Made by a program: the position numbers and the translations under genes
Source of the DNA: Eublepharis macularius
Taxonomy: Eukaryota; Chordata; Lepidosauria; Squamata; Eublepharidae
Reading direction: 5' to 3'
NCBI RefSeq assembly: GCF_028583425.1
Contig: NC_072801.1
Location: forward strand, 66,293,766 to 66,357,765
Length of the DNA stretch: 64,000 nucleotides
Notes under the pieces: generated by a model
The model's input: only the letters and a program-made list of their open reading frames with translations
The model's database searches: none
Told to the model about the DNA's origin: nothing
Shown: piece after piece, positions 34,501-46,500 of the stretch
Layout: each line of letters begins with the position of its first letter
Position numbering within the stretch: position 1 is the stretch's first letter

Positions 34501-37500
34501 GGTTAGCGGAACCGGAGCAAGGACATCTTGGTTCCCTGTGTCAGACTTGTGGCTAGATAACGTTCTACTCCAGACTACCTTCTGCAATTAGACAACAGTC
34601 CATTGTTTCCAAAAGGCTTTTACTGAAGAATTAGTTCATTATAGTCCACTAGCCTGAACACAAGGTCCAGGATGGTACATGTGCATTGTTACCAATGAAA
34701 GGCAAAGCATGAGGAACAGAGGAACAGATCACAGCAGGCCCAACCTCCCCCCACAGTTCTCAAAACATCCCCTTTGAAGCCAAAAGCGCGGAAACTTCCC
34801 AAGGCCGGTTCTTGGTGGAACGTCGGTAGCCAAAACAATCCTTTTCTGTGAGATAGCTGCCTGGGAACCTTGGCACCTGGAAGAGAACACTTAAACACTG
34901 AAAGGATTAAAAATGGAGTCGGTTAAGCAAAGGCACACAAGAAGAAAGTCTGGTCCTGACATTCTGCCCCCCCTAAGATGCTCCCCCCCCCAGGTTTCTG
35001 TGGGTAGCGGGAGTGGAATGCCTTAACTAATCTAGGGGCATGAACATGTACAGAATTCACCCATTCATCAAACCCAGAGTCAAAGTCCTTCCACCTAATG
35101 AGATAAAACAACTGATTTCTTTGTATTTTAGAGTCCAGTATTTGTTGAACTTCATAGTGGGTTTGATCATCGATCAGAGTGGGGATTGGAGGTGCACGGG
35201 TGTGCCATTGATTAGCAGGAGGGGCTTTCTTCAACAAACTTACATGGAAGGTATCATGTACATGACGAAGATTCTTTGGCAGATTTAGAGCAACAGTCAC
35301 TTTGTTGATTACTTTGCGAACAGGAAACGGTCCTAAAAATTTCAATGCTAGCTTGCGGCTGGTTTGGGTTGTTTTCAAATTCTTGGTGGAAAGGTAGACC
35401 AGATCGCCCGGCTGTAATTCCCATTCTGCCACGCGGTGGCGGTCAGCGTATTTTTTGTAATCCTGTTTGGCTTTGATGAGATGTTTCTTAATCTGCGTCC
35501 ACTGTTGGGCTGCTTCCCCCCACCATTCGGTGACGTCTTTGGAGGCTGTAGTAGGGGGAGGAAGCGCCTCGAACGGGAAGGGCTTGAAGTGGAAGCCATA
35601 GACGATTTTGAAGGGAGTTTCTCCCGTAGAAGCGTGCACGCTGTTATTATACGAGAATTCCGCCAAGGGGAGCAAATCAAACCAATTATCCTGTTGAAAA
35701 TTAATATAACAGCGCAGAAATTGTTCTAATATCTGATTTGTTTTTTCCGACTGTCCGTCTGTTTCTGGGTGATGGCTTGAACTCAGACCTTGTTCAATAC
35801 CCAGAAGTTGTAAAAGCTCCCGCCAGAAGTTGGCAATGAACTGTCCGCCGCGATCTGAGATCACCTTGGATGGAAAAGAATGTATTTTTACAATGTTTTT
35901 TATAAAGATGTCAGCTAGCTTTCTAGCTGAAGGAATTGTAGTACAGGGTATAAAATGGGCTTGCTTGGAGAATAAATCGACCACGACTAAGATACAATTG
36001 TGTCCCTTGGAGGGGGGCAAGTCTGTGATAAAATCCATGGAAATTATTTCCCACGGTCGGCTTGGCGTTTCTAGGGGTTGCAGGAGTCCCGGAGGTTTTC
36101 CTTTTCGGGACTTGGCGCTGAGACAGATGGGGCAAGACGCTACATATTGTGAAATGTCCTTGCGCATGCCCGGCCACCAAAATTGGCGTTGTACCAAATG
36201 AAGTGTTTTTAAGTACCCATAATGTCCCGCTGTGGGAGCATCGTGACAGCGTTGTAACACTTCTTTCCTTAAGCTTTTGGGTACATAGAAGCGATCTCCC
36301 CAGAGCCATTCCCCCTGATCGGATTGTTGCAGTTTGTCTTTGGGCACATCTTCCCCCTCCTTTTCCACTTCAGCTTTTAATTTTTCTCTCCATCCCTGGT
36401 AGGGTTGGGGAAAGCGGGTGGTGCGGCTGCGTGTGGTCACCACGCCCCCTAATTGCGTAGGTGAGAAGACCGTGTCTATTGTCTCCTCCCTTTTGCTTTT
36501 GTGCTGGGGCATGCGTGATAGAGCGTCCGCCAAGAAGTTGGTTTTCCCAGGGAGGAAGTTCAATGTGAAATCAAATTTAGAGAAAAACTCCGCCCATCTC
36601 AGTTGTTTGGCGTTTAGCCTGCGAGGGCTGCGCAGGGCTTCTAAATTTTTATGATCCGTCCAGACTTCGAACGGATGGCGGGCTCCTTCTAACCAATGTC
36701 TCCAGGTAGTGAGAGCCGCTTTTACAGCAAAGGCCTCTTTCTCCCATACATTCCAATTCCTTTCCGATTCTGAAAATTTTCTGGAAAGGAAGGCGCAGGG
36801 TATGAGCTTTTCATCCGCCCCCCGCTGTAGCAGTACACCCCCAATTGCCGTGTCGCTGGCATCGACCTGTACTATGAACGGGCGACTGTCGTCGGGGTGT
36901 TGTAGAACGGGTTCGGATACAAACTGCGTTTTAAGGTGATTGAACGCCGTTTGGCATTCCGCCGTCCAAGCCAGTTTTGCACTTGGTTTTTTGGCTTGGT
37001 CCCCCTTATCTTTGGTTTTCAACAGTTCAGTTAGGGGGAGTGTGATTTGGGCGAAATTTGCAATGAACTCTCTATAGAAGTTGGCAAAGCCCAAGAAGGA
37101 TTGTAATTCTTTGCGGGTTGTGGGGGTTTGCCAATTTAGTACTGCTTGTATTTTACTTGGATCCATTTTCAAACCCTCCTTAGAAATACAATAGCCCAAG
37201 TAAGTGAGTTCCGTTTTGTGAAATTCACATTTGGAGAGTTTAATAGGTAACTGGTTATTCATGAGGGTGGTTAAGACTCTCTTTACCAGTTCTACGTGTT
37301 CCTCTTCAGTTTCTGAATAAATTAACACATCATCCAGATACACCACTACACCTTTATAGAGGAATTCATGCAGAACCTCATTAATCATGGACATGAAAAC
37401 TGAGGGGGCTCCGGCCAGGCCAAAAGGCATAACTAAGTATTCATATTGGCCGAGTGATGTGTTGAAGGCTGTTTTCCATTCATCCCCCTCTCGAATACGA

Positions 37501-40500
37501 ACGTGAAAGTAAGCATCTTTCAAATCTAATTTCGTAAAGATCTTACCTTGAGCCACGACGTTGAGTAGATCTCTTATGAGCGGAATAGGGTAGGCATTGC
37601 TGGAAGAGACCGCATTAAGACCTCGAAAGTCCGTGCATAATCTCAAGCCCCCATCTTTCTTTTTTACAAAAAGTACTGGCGCCGCATGGGGACTGTTAGC
37701 TGGCCGAATAAATCCTCTTTGAAGGTTGAGGTCAATGAATTTGCGGAGCTCCTCTCTTTCGTTGGGACTCATAGGATATAGGCGGCCTTTGGGCAGCGAG
37801 GCGCCAGGTAAAATTTCCACAGCACAGTCTGTCCTCCTGTGAGGAGGTAACGAGTTGGCTTCTTCTTCTGTGAAGGCTTGGGTGTACGCCCTGTATTGTT
37901 TGGGTATTAGGTTGATTTCTTCCTGGGAGAGGAGAGCTGGTTCGGTTGTGGTCGGATCTTTTCCCCAATTTTGATCCCACCGATGACTTTTGCATGACTC
38001 ATGGGTAAATGTGATGCTTCCCTCTGCCCAGTTAATGTAGGGGTTATGGTCGCATAACCACCGGCTCCCCAGAATCAAGGGGTACTTTGCTGTGGCACTA
38101 ATAACGAAAGATCTTTTTTCCCAATGTTGTCCCATGCCTGTGATGATTGGAATGGTTTCTGTAGTCACTGGATTCATGTTAGTGCCATCCATTTGCTCGA
38201 AAATGACCGGTATGTCTAATTCTTTGACAGGGCGTACTAGTCCATTTACCAAGGCTGGTGCAATAATGTCTCTAGAGCAGCCCGAATCAATGAGGGCTTG
38301 TACCCGGATGTGCATCTTTCTGTCAGAATTCACTAAAGTCACTGGTATGAAGAGTATGGACCCATACGGTCGGTTCGGAACCGGAACTGACTGAGGTTTG
38401 ATCTGCCGTTTGGGTCCTTTCACGACAGATCCATTTCGTTAACCGAGGAGGGGCTTTCTGGATTCTCCCCTCCCGCCATCGCCGTTGGATCATATTCCAT
38501 AACTTCTTCCAGTTCTAGCCCCCTCTCAGGGGGATTTTTTCTCGGCGCTCCCCTACCTCTTGCCGTTCTGGGGGCTGGGGTAGGGCGCGGTGGCGCCGGG
38601 TAGGCAGCGGGGGCTGGGCGTCTAAGTTGGAGCAGAGGTCTTTGCACAGGCTGATAAGGACATTGCGCTGCAAAATGACCACTTTGTCCACACTGCAAAC
38701 ACAATCCTTGTTGCCATCTAGCATCTCTCGCTCCACGGATAGCGTAGCCAGCCCCCCGGCTCCCTCGAGCAGGAGTGGAGGAGCGTCTTTGGCCCGGAGG
38801 TTGTTGGTGTTGCTCCACCAAACGAACTTCCATCAGACGGTTTTCTACTTCACAGGTCAATTGTATCCACCCCAACAGCATAGGAGGATTATCTTGCATT
38901 AAAGCTCTGTCCAGCAATCTAGGGTTTAAACCCTGTTTAAACATGATAATCTTGGTGGATTCCTCACACCTTGGGCATTTGGCAGCGAGTTGTCGGAATT
39001 TGGCGGCATAGTCTCTAGCCGACATGCTGCCTTGCCTGATAGCCTGCAATTCTGTTCGGGCTCTGGTTTCTTCTAGGGGATCCTCATATTGAGCTCGGAT
39101 TGCGTCTACCAGCCCTTGGAGGGTATCTAACTCGGGGGCCCCCACGTTATACAGTCCTACATACCAGTCAGCTGCTTTGCCTTGAAGACGCGACCCCAGA
39201 TGTTCGATTTGACTAGCTTCACTTCCGAAAAGATGTCCCCAACGATTAAAGAATTGCACTACTTGCACTAGAAAAAATCCCAATTTGGAAGGGTCCCCAT
39301 CGAACGTAGCATCCAACTTGACCCAACCCATCGGGAGATCTTGTCGCGGAACCGGTGCCTGCATTGGATAGACATCGAGCGGTTCGAGGGGTTGTCGCGG
39401 GGCCAGGGCCGGCATTGGATAGACGTCTAGCGGGCCGAGGGGTCGCGGAACTGGCGGCATCTGTGGTCTCTGTGGTAGAGGTTGTTGCGGGTGCGGTCGT
39501 GGCTGGCGCAGTGGAGGTACTCCCGGACGCGGCTGGGGAAAAAGTCCTCTCGGTATAGGTTGCGTTGGCCGCGTTGGTGCTGGGGCCGTTGCCCCTCTCG
39601 GCCGCGGCTGATGAGGGGCCGGTCGTAGTGGTTGGGGATGGAGTGGTAGCGGATGAAGCGGAGGCGTATCACCTCGCGGCCCCGGGGTTGGTCCCGCTTG
39701 CGTTGTAGGTGGAGGGGCTATCGGCTGATCAGCTTGCGTCGTGGTTGGAGGGAGAATTGGACCCCCCGGTTGTATCGGTTCCCCTCCGCCGTTGGTGGGA
39801 CGGGGCTCCCCCGGTTGCGGTCCGTCACCCCCTCCACTGGTTCCGTCGTCAACTGGTCCGACCGGCTGGTCAGGCTGGGAATCATCTGGGCATGAATCAT
39901 CTGGAACGGGTCCTTCTCCGGGGACCTCTTCCTCATCCCCCGTCTCTGGTGGCTGTTGCGGCCAGGGTTGGATCGGACCCCCCTGTCGAGGCAGGAGCGT
40001 TTGAAGATTGGCCAGACTCTGGCTGATGTCTGGCCATCCAGCGGGCCGCTCACGACCGCCGTCCCCCGCGACTAGCACCGACAGCAAGTGGACGGCACTG
40101 GCTAAACTTTCTTCCATATTTATGAGTCTGTTTTCCAAAAGCTGTACTCTCCCCAAGGTTTCCTCACCCTCAGCAGCTTCGGCCGTCTGCGAGGTTTGCC
40201 CAGTTTCAGTCCGCGGCCCCGTGGTGAGCGTTTGCTGCCAAGGCAAGGGTGCCTCGTCTCCTCGCTCCTCTTGGGACCTCGCGGCTAAAACTCCTTTTGT
40301 CAGGCCGGTGATTGCCGATATTCCTGAGTCAATGGCTAACGTTCTGCTCTGCAGTTGCACCCACTGGTGCTCACTTACGTCTTGTTGCCCCGACCACGGG
40401 GTGACTTCTGCATAATCCCAACTCAAGGTGCCACGGCGGGACGCATCCCACTCCGATTGTTCGGTCGTTCTATTCCAGTAAATCCAAGATTGATCACCGG

Positions 40501-43500
40501 TTTGTTCAGGGATGGATTCCAGGCTACGCCGACTATCCAGCTGTAAATGCGTGAACATCGTGCTGGCCCTCCTATCCCTGGTTTCCCTTGGTCGCGCACC
40601 CCACTGTGTCGGGGTAGGCAGCGATAGCAGTGGGAGAGCCGTGGCCCGAGGCTGCGTATCAGCCCTGCTTGGAGCAAGGGTATAGATCGTTGTAACTGAG
40701 GAGTTATCCTCCCTCAGTGCAGGTACTTGAGTGTCCGAGCCTTGAGAGCTGGGAGAGGCATACGGGTCAAACAAAGGATCCCTGACAGGGACAGCTTTGG
40801 AGTCCGTCTGATCCGGCTTAGGCATTGGAAAATGGGATTGGTAACAAAATGTCAGACTTGTGGCTAGATAACGTTCTACTCCAGACTACCTTCTGCAATT
40901 AGACAACAGTCCATTGTTTCCAAAAGGCTTTTACTGAAGAATTAGTTCATTATAGTCCACTAGCCTGAACACAAGGTCCAGGATGGTACATGTGCATTGT
41001 TACCAATGAAAGGCAAAGCATGAGGAACAGAGGAACAGATCACAGCAGGCCCAACCTCCCCCCACAGTTCTCAAAACATCCCCTTTGAAGCCAAAAGCGC
41101 GGAAACTTCCCAAGGCCGGTTCTTGGTGGAACGTCGGTAGCCAAAACAATCCTTTTCTGTGAGACAGCTGCCTGGGAACCTTGGCACCTGGAAGAGAACA
41201 CTTAAACACTGAAAGGATTAAAAATGGAGTCGGTTAAGCAAAGGCACACAAGAAGAAAGTCTGGTCCTGACACCCTGTTGCCTCATAGGCGACTTATCTG
41301 TCCCATCAGATCTTGGAAGCTAAGCAGGGTTAGCCTTGCTTGGTGGGTTGGGGGCTGGACCCGGCCTTTGGCCTGGGGGAAGTTGTGTTGGGTGCTTGGT
41401 ATTATACGAGCGGGCGTGCCTGGAGTATGGCTCCCAAGAAAGGCAAGGGAACTTCCAAGGGGAAGCAGCCTGCTAGGAGGGCACCGTCTAAGCGGCCCCC
41501 TCCCCCAGCTATTTCGTCTTCTGATGAGGATGATTCTTTGGGGGATCAGCAGGATATTTTGAGGTGCCTAGAGGCTCTTGAGCAGTCCAAAGGGGATAAG
41601 GGCTCTGCGCCGCAAGGGGGGCGTGCAGGTCAGCCTGTGCGGCATGCAGCTAGGGACGCAACTAATCGTGATATTTTGCGTCGTTTATCCGCTTTGGAGG
41701 GCGCTACTGGATCCCCGGCGGCTGGAGCCAGCAGTGGCCACGCTGCGACGGTGTCTGATGTCCAGGAACCGGTGGCAGAAGTTGTGAATGCGCCTGATGA
41801 GTTACCGCCTGTGGCAGTGGACCCAGTAGAGGCGACTGGTAAGGACCATGCACCACACTACACTTACCCGTGGCCTTGGGGCCCGTGGGCGCAGGGAACA
41901 GCCAGCGGGTCAATCAGCGGAGTGCAGGATGCCCCATCCAATGCCGCAGCCGCTCTTGCGGGTGGGGTGCAGCCCGCTTTCAATCAGAGCATTCCTCCGG
42001 GTGCGCAGCAACAACAGGCGGTTCCCCTTCAGGTTTGGGGGGGGTCCTCCTTTTGGTTGGCCTGGCCTTTCGGCCGGTCCTTGGGGCTATTATCCTTACC
42101 CGGCACTGAACTACAGCCAGGTTCCTTTTCATGCTCTGCCTTTTGGTGATACGGCTCTTCCATTAGGCGACCATCTGGCGCAGGCCACTAGGGAGAAAAT
42201 TCTTCGTGGGGAGTATGTGGACGTCTTTTCCCTTCTCTATCGTGAGTTAGAGAAGAAGGACAAGGACGAGATGGATGATAGAGACAAGGAACGTATGAAA
42301 AGGAGGCGGGTTGATAGGACCTGGAACAATTGGCTGCCTGGCTTCTTGATTTATGCTGGGGTAATTGCCAGGGCGCAGCCCAGTCGGGCTGCGTCTCTGT
42401 TTCAGTACCTCGACATCATTTTGAAAGGTTATACGGGCTTCTCAGGTGCTGCATGGATGCAGTAGGATGAGGAGTTCCGTATGCGGGCGGCTATGAACCC
42501 CAGCCTACCGTGGGACCGCATTCACCAACAGCTGTGGTTGTCGGTGATGTCCCCTGCTAAGCCTAACTTAGGGGATCGTTCGGACAGCGGCCATGTAGTT
42601 TCTCGCAACACCCAATCGTCCAATACCCGCAGCGGAGCGGGGCAGCAGGTTCAACTCCGGCTGCTCTGCTGGGAGTATGCATATAAAGGAACCTGCCCTA
42701 GAAAACCTTGCCGATTCCGGCATGAATGCCCATCTTGTGGGGGCCAGCACCCCTACAATGCGTGTGGTAAAGCCCGACAAGGGTGGGGAGGCAAAAAGCA
42801 AGGAGGTGGTGGTTCCGGCGGCCAGCAGCCTCCTGGAAAAGGGCCCCAGCCCGGTAAAGCTGAGGGTCCTTGAACGCCTGTTACGTTATTATCCTCTTAA
42901 GGAGGATGCAGTTTATTTGTTGGATGGTTTTAGGGATGGTTTCAGACTCCCCGTTCAGGGTCCTTGGGCCCCGTTTATGGCCGAGAATTTACGTTCAGTT
43001 TGCGGCATGGAGGATATTGTCAGGCATAAAATCCAAAAAGAATGTGTGGAGGGCAGAGTTTTGGGGCCATTTGCGACCCCTCCAACCCCCAATTTTAGGG
43101 TGTCTCCTTTGGGGGTGGTCCCCAAGAAGGTGGCGGGTGAGTACCGCCTCATCCACCACCTTTCTTATCCTAAAGGGACTTCAGTTAATGATGCCATTCC
43201 AGAGCATTTATGCTCTGTCCGGTACACCTCTTTTGATCAGGCTGTGCAGGTAGTGCGCAGGTGTGGGGTGGGCGCGGAGCTGGCGAAATGCGATATTAAG
43301 TCTGCATTTCGTCTTCTCCCGGTCCACCCGCTGGACTTTGAGCTCTTGGGGTTTGCCTTTGAAGGTGAGTATTACATGGACCGTGCCCTACCAATGGGTT
43401 GCTCCGTGTCTTGTGCAGCCTTTGAACGATTCAGTTCCTTCCTGGAGTGGGAACTGAGGCGGTGCGCTGTTAGCTGTGACTCCGCCCACTATTTAGATGA

Positions 43501-46500
43501 TTTTTTTATTCGTTGGGCGGGCACGGTCGTCTCCATGTGCCGGGCTTTTGAGCTGGCAGATGAGCTGGGGGATCCATTGGCTCACGAGAAGACGGAGGGC
43601 CCCTCTACGGTTCTCATCTTCTTGGGTATTGAGTTGGACACTGTTCAGCAATCTTTACGATTGCCTTTGGATAAAGTTGAGGACCTTAGGGCTCGTCTGA
43701 GGGACTTCAAAGGTAAGCACAAGGCTTCCTTGGTTGAGTTGCAGCAGCTCATTGGTCACCTTAATTTTGCGTGCAAAGCTGTTGCGCCTGGTTTGGTGTG
43801 ACAATTTGGCTGTGGTTCACGTCATCAACTCCTTGTCCTCAAAGCCCCCCAGGGTTATGCGATTGGTGAGGGCATTTACGTTATTGTGCCTCCGGCGCAA
43901 TATATTGTTTAAGGCTAGGCACGTTCCTGGTGTGTGCAACGGCGTGGTGGACGCTTTGTCTCGCCAACAGATGGAGCGTTTTTGGCAGCTTGCCCCAGAG
44001 TCGGATTCTCGTCCAGCAGTGATGCCTCCAGAGCTTTGGCTGCTTGGGAGGTCGAGGCGTGCCGCGCCATCCAGCTAGCCATCGCGCCCAGTACTCGGAG
44101 GGCGTATTGGAGAGCGGTAGGCCAGTTGGAGGGGTTCAGACGGGAAGCTGGGATTGAGGACACTTGGCCCATTCCGGTGGAGCACATTCTTCAGTTCTGT
44201 GTACACCAGAAGGCTCGGGGGCTGGCAGTGAAGTCCATTAAGGGGCAACTGGCCGCCCTGGCCTTTGTTAGCAAAGCTCGGGGATTGCCTGAGGCCACGG
44301 GCGATTTCCGGGTACGGAAGATGCTCGAGGGTTGGTCCAGGGAGGGCGCGGTCCATAAGGATCCGCGTCAACCCATTTCTCCGTCTGTGCTTAGGGGCCT
44401 TAGTGCGGTTTGGAAAACAGTTTGTACCTCTGGCTATGAGGTGAGGCTCTTTCACGCGGCTGCGTTGACTGCCTTTTTTGGGACCCTCCGGGTTTGGGAG
44501 CTGGTGGCTTCATCCTGTAAGGATACCTCTGGCCGCGCTCTTATGGCTAGCGACCTAGCTTTTAAGGGGGATTCGGTTTCTCTGACAATACGTTGGTCTA
44601 AAACAGACCAGATGCGTAAGGGGGCTTGCATTCAGCTGGGCTCTTGCTCCGAAGCGGAGCTGTGCCCAGTCCGTGCATTGAAGAGGTATTGGCAAGTGAG
44701 GGGCAGTGGGCAGGGATGCCTTTTTCGGCACCTAGATGGCTTCCCCTTAACTCGCTACCAGTTCTGGGCAGTAACTAAGCGAGCCCTGGCGGCGCTTGGG
44801 CTGCAGGGTGTGAGTTTTGGAACTCATTCCTTTAGAATCGGAGCGGCTTCGACAGGTGCTGCTATGGGGTATTCAGGTCAGGTTATCCAAAGGGTTGGTA
44901 GGTGGCGGTCTGCGGCTTACCGCTCCTATGTGCGTCCTTTAAAGCATGTTTAAACGTTACTAATTGTTGTTTTTCTTAGCTCCTGCGTCGCGGGCTGGAC
45001 GTCAGCGCATCTTGATATGTGGGCACAGTTTTGTATTCTGGGCTGCCCATCAAGCACGCAGGATGCCGGTTGGGTCCCAGCTGGGGCTTAGCGACCGGGC
45101 TACGGTTGAATGGCGGGGCCGGCGGGGCCTTCGTTGGCCGGGCCTGTTGCCTTTGTTGTTTGGAGTTGGGTGTGACACGCCACCCCACATCCTTGTTATA
45201 CATTTAGGGGGAAACGATTTGGGATTACTGCAGGGTAAGGCATTATCTTCCCAGGCGCTCTCTGATATGCGCCTTATTGTGGCGCGTTGGCCGGGGGTGC
45301 TGATCATGTGGTCAGCTATGGTCCCTCGGCAAGTCTGGAGGGAGGCTGAAAATCGCCAGGCCATCGAGCGGGCCAGGATGAAAGCCAATCGGGTTATCCA
45401 AAAGGCTTTAGGGAGGGGGTTAGGCATTTATTTGCCTCACCCCAGGATCAGGGCCGAATTCCCCGACCTCTACAGGGGTGATGGGGTGCACTTGTCTCAG
45501 ACAGGCAATCAGATTTTTCTTGATGATCTGCGGCAAGGACTTCAGTTGGCCTTAGGCCATCAGTGGGGCGCCTGAGCCTAAGCAGAGGCTTGGCCCGGGC
45601 GTTGGCTGGTTTGTAGGAGTAGGGTGCGGGACGGTGAGCACCCTTGGTGCTTCCCTGTGTGGGAAGAGGGGCCTGCCTAAAGGGCTGGTACTGCTGTGAC
45701 GGCTGCCAGGCCCACAGGCAGGCTGCCTTCGGGAACCCCTGCCTGCGAGTCCTTTCCCTCACTGCTATACGGCTGAGGTGTCAGGAGCTTAAAGGGGGGG
45801 TGACCAAATTTGCCTGGCCGGCTGGGTCCGCCCCATCCACCGGATGGGTCCCACCTGGGGCTTCGGGGCTCGCCCAGACAGGTCAAGGCGGTGGTCCAGG
45901 TGGGACACCGTGGCTTGACCTGTACCGCTTTAGGTCCTTGCCGCTGTTTGGGTTGTTTTGTCTGTATTAAGTTAATAAAGTGGCCCTTAGATCCAACTTG
46001 GTGTCCATCTCTTTTCTGAATGGGGTGGCAAATTTGATTCCAATGCAAGAAGTATTAGAGAGAGTGAGAAACCAACCATGGCGAAAGATTATGGGTCTAT
46101 ATATGAAACACAGGAGATATAGTGAAGTAGTAAATATGGAGGACAACCCATTTGAAAAGTTATATAGTATAAAGAATGTCAATAAGAAGGGTATAGCAAG
46201 GAAATGCCCATCAGAATCCCATTCTGGAGTCTGCCATTCTAGAGGTACATTATTTTCATCCTAAAACACTGTCTTTGTGTCTGCTGTTAGGTGGAGCCAA
46301 CTTCAACTTGTGTCAAGAGCTGCCAACCCAGATCCAGCAAGCTTACTTTGGAGGGGAGAGAAGCCTGTTGCTATAGCTGTTCTCAGTGCCCTGAAGGGAG
46401 GATTTCAGTGCAAATTGGTAAGGAAAAAAGGAATTTATTTTTATTTTATTTATATTTCAATTTATATACCTCCCATCCCCAGGGACTCTGGGCAGTGAAC

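Larger units (their letters stand above)
34539..41272 (-). mobile_element. Gypsy/Ty3 chromovirus (Tf1/sushi-like), minus strand
   Basis: 6.7-kb LTR retrotransposon with 423-bp LTRs (34539-34961 and 40850-41272), ends TGTCAG/CTGACA, and a 5-bp target duplication CCCTG (34534-34538 and 41273-41277). Gag (40825-38420) and a protease-RT-RNase H-integrase-chromodomain polyprotein (38423-34923) are both open. LTRs look almost identical (one visible difference: AGATAGC versus AGACAGC), pointing to recent insertion. It interrupts the Ngaro-type element. Confidence 0.96.
33638..46029 (+). mobile_element. Ngaro-type (DIRS order) tyrosine-recombinase retrotransposon
   Basis: Order on the + strand: GC-rich 5' region (33638-34538), Gypsy insertion (34539-41272), 5S-like patch, gag-like ORF1, DIRS-type RT, remnant of RNase H, tyrosine recombinase, SGNH hydrolase, 3' region to about 46029. 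Gene 1's copy of the host L1 fragment (4309-4330) is the empty site; no clear target duplication is seen, as expected for recombinase-mediated insertion. Frames in ORF1 and RNase H are broken, so this copy is not autonomous. SGNH domains are known from Ngaro-group elements. Confidence 0.88.

Noticed and set aside
39400-40050. Plus-strand ORFs opposite Gypsy gag
   Set aside because: They are shadows of the proline-rich gag coding strand.
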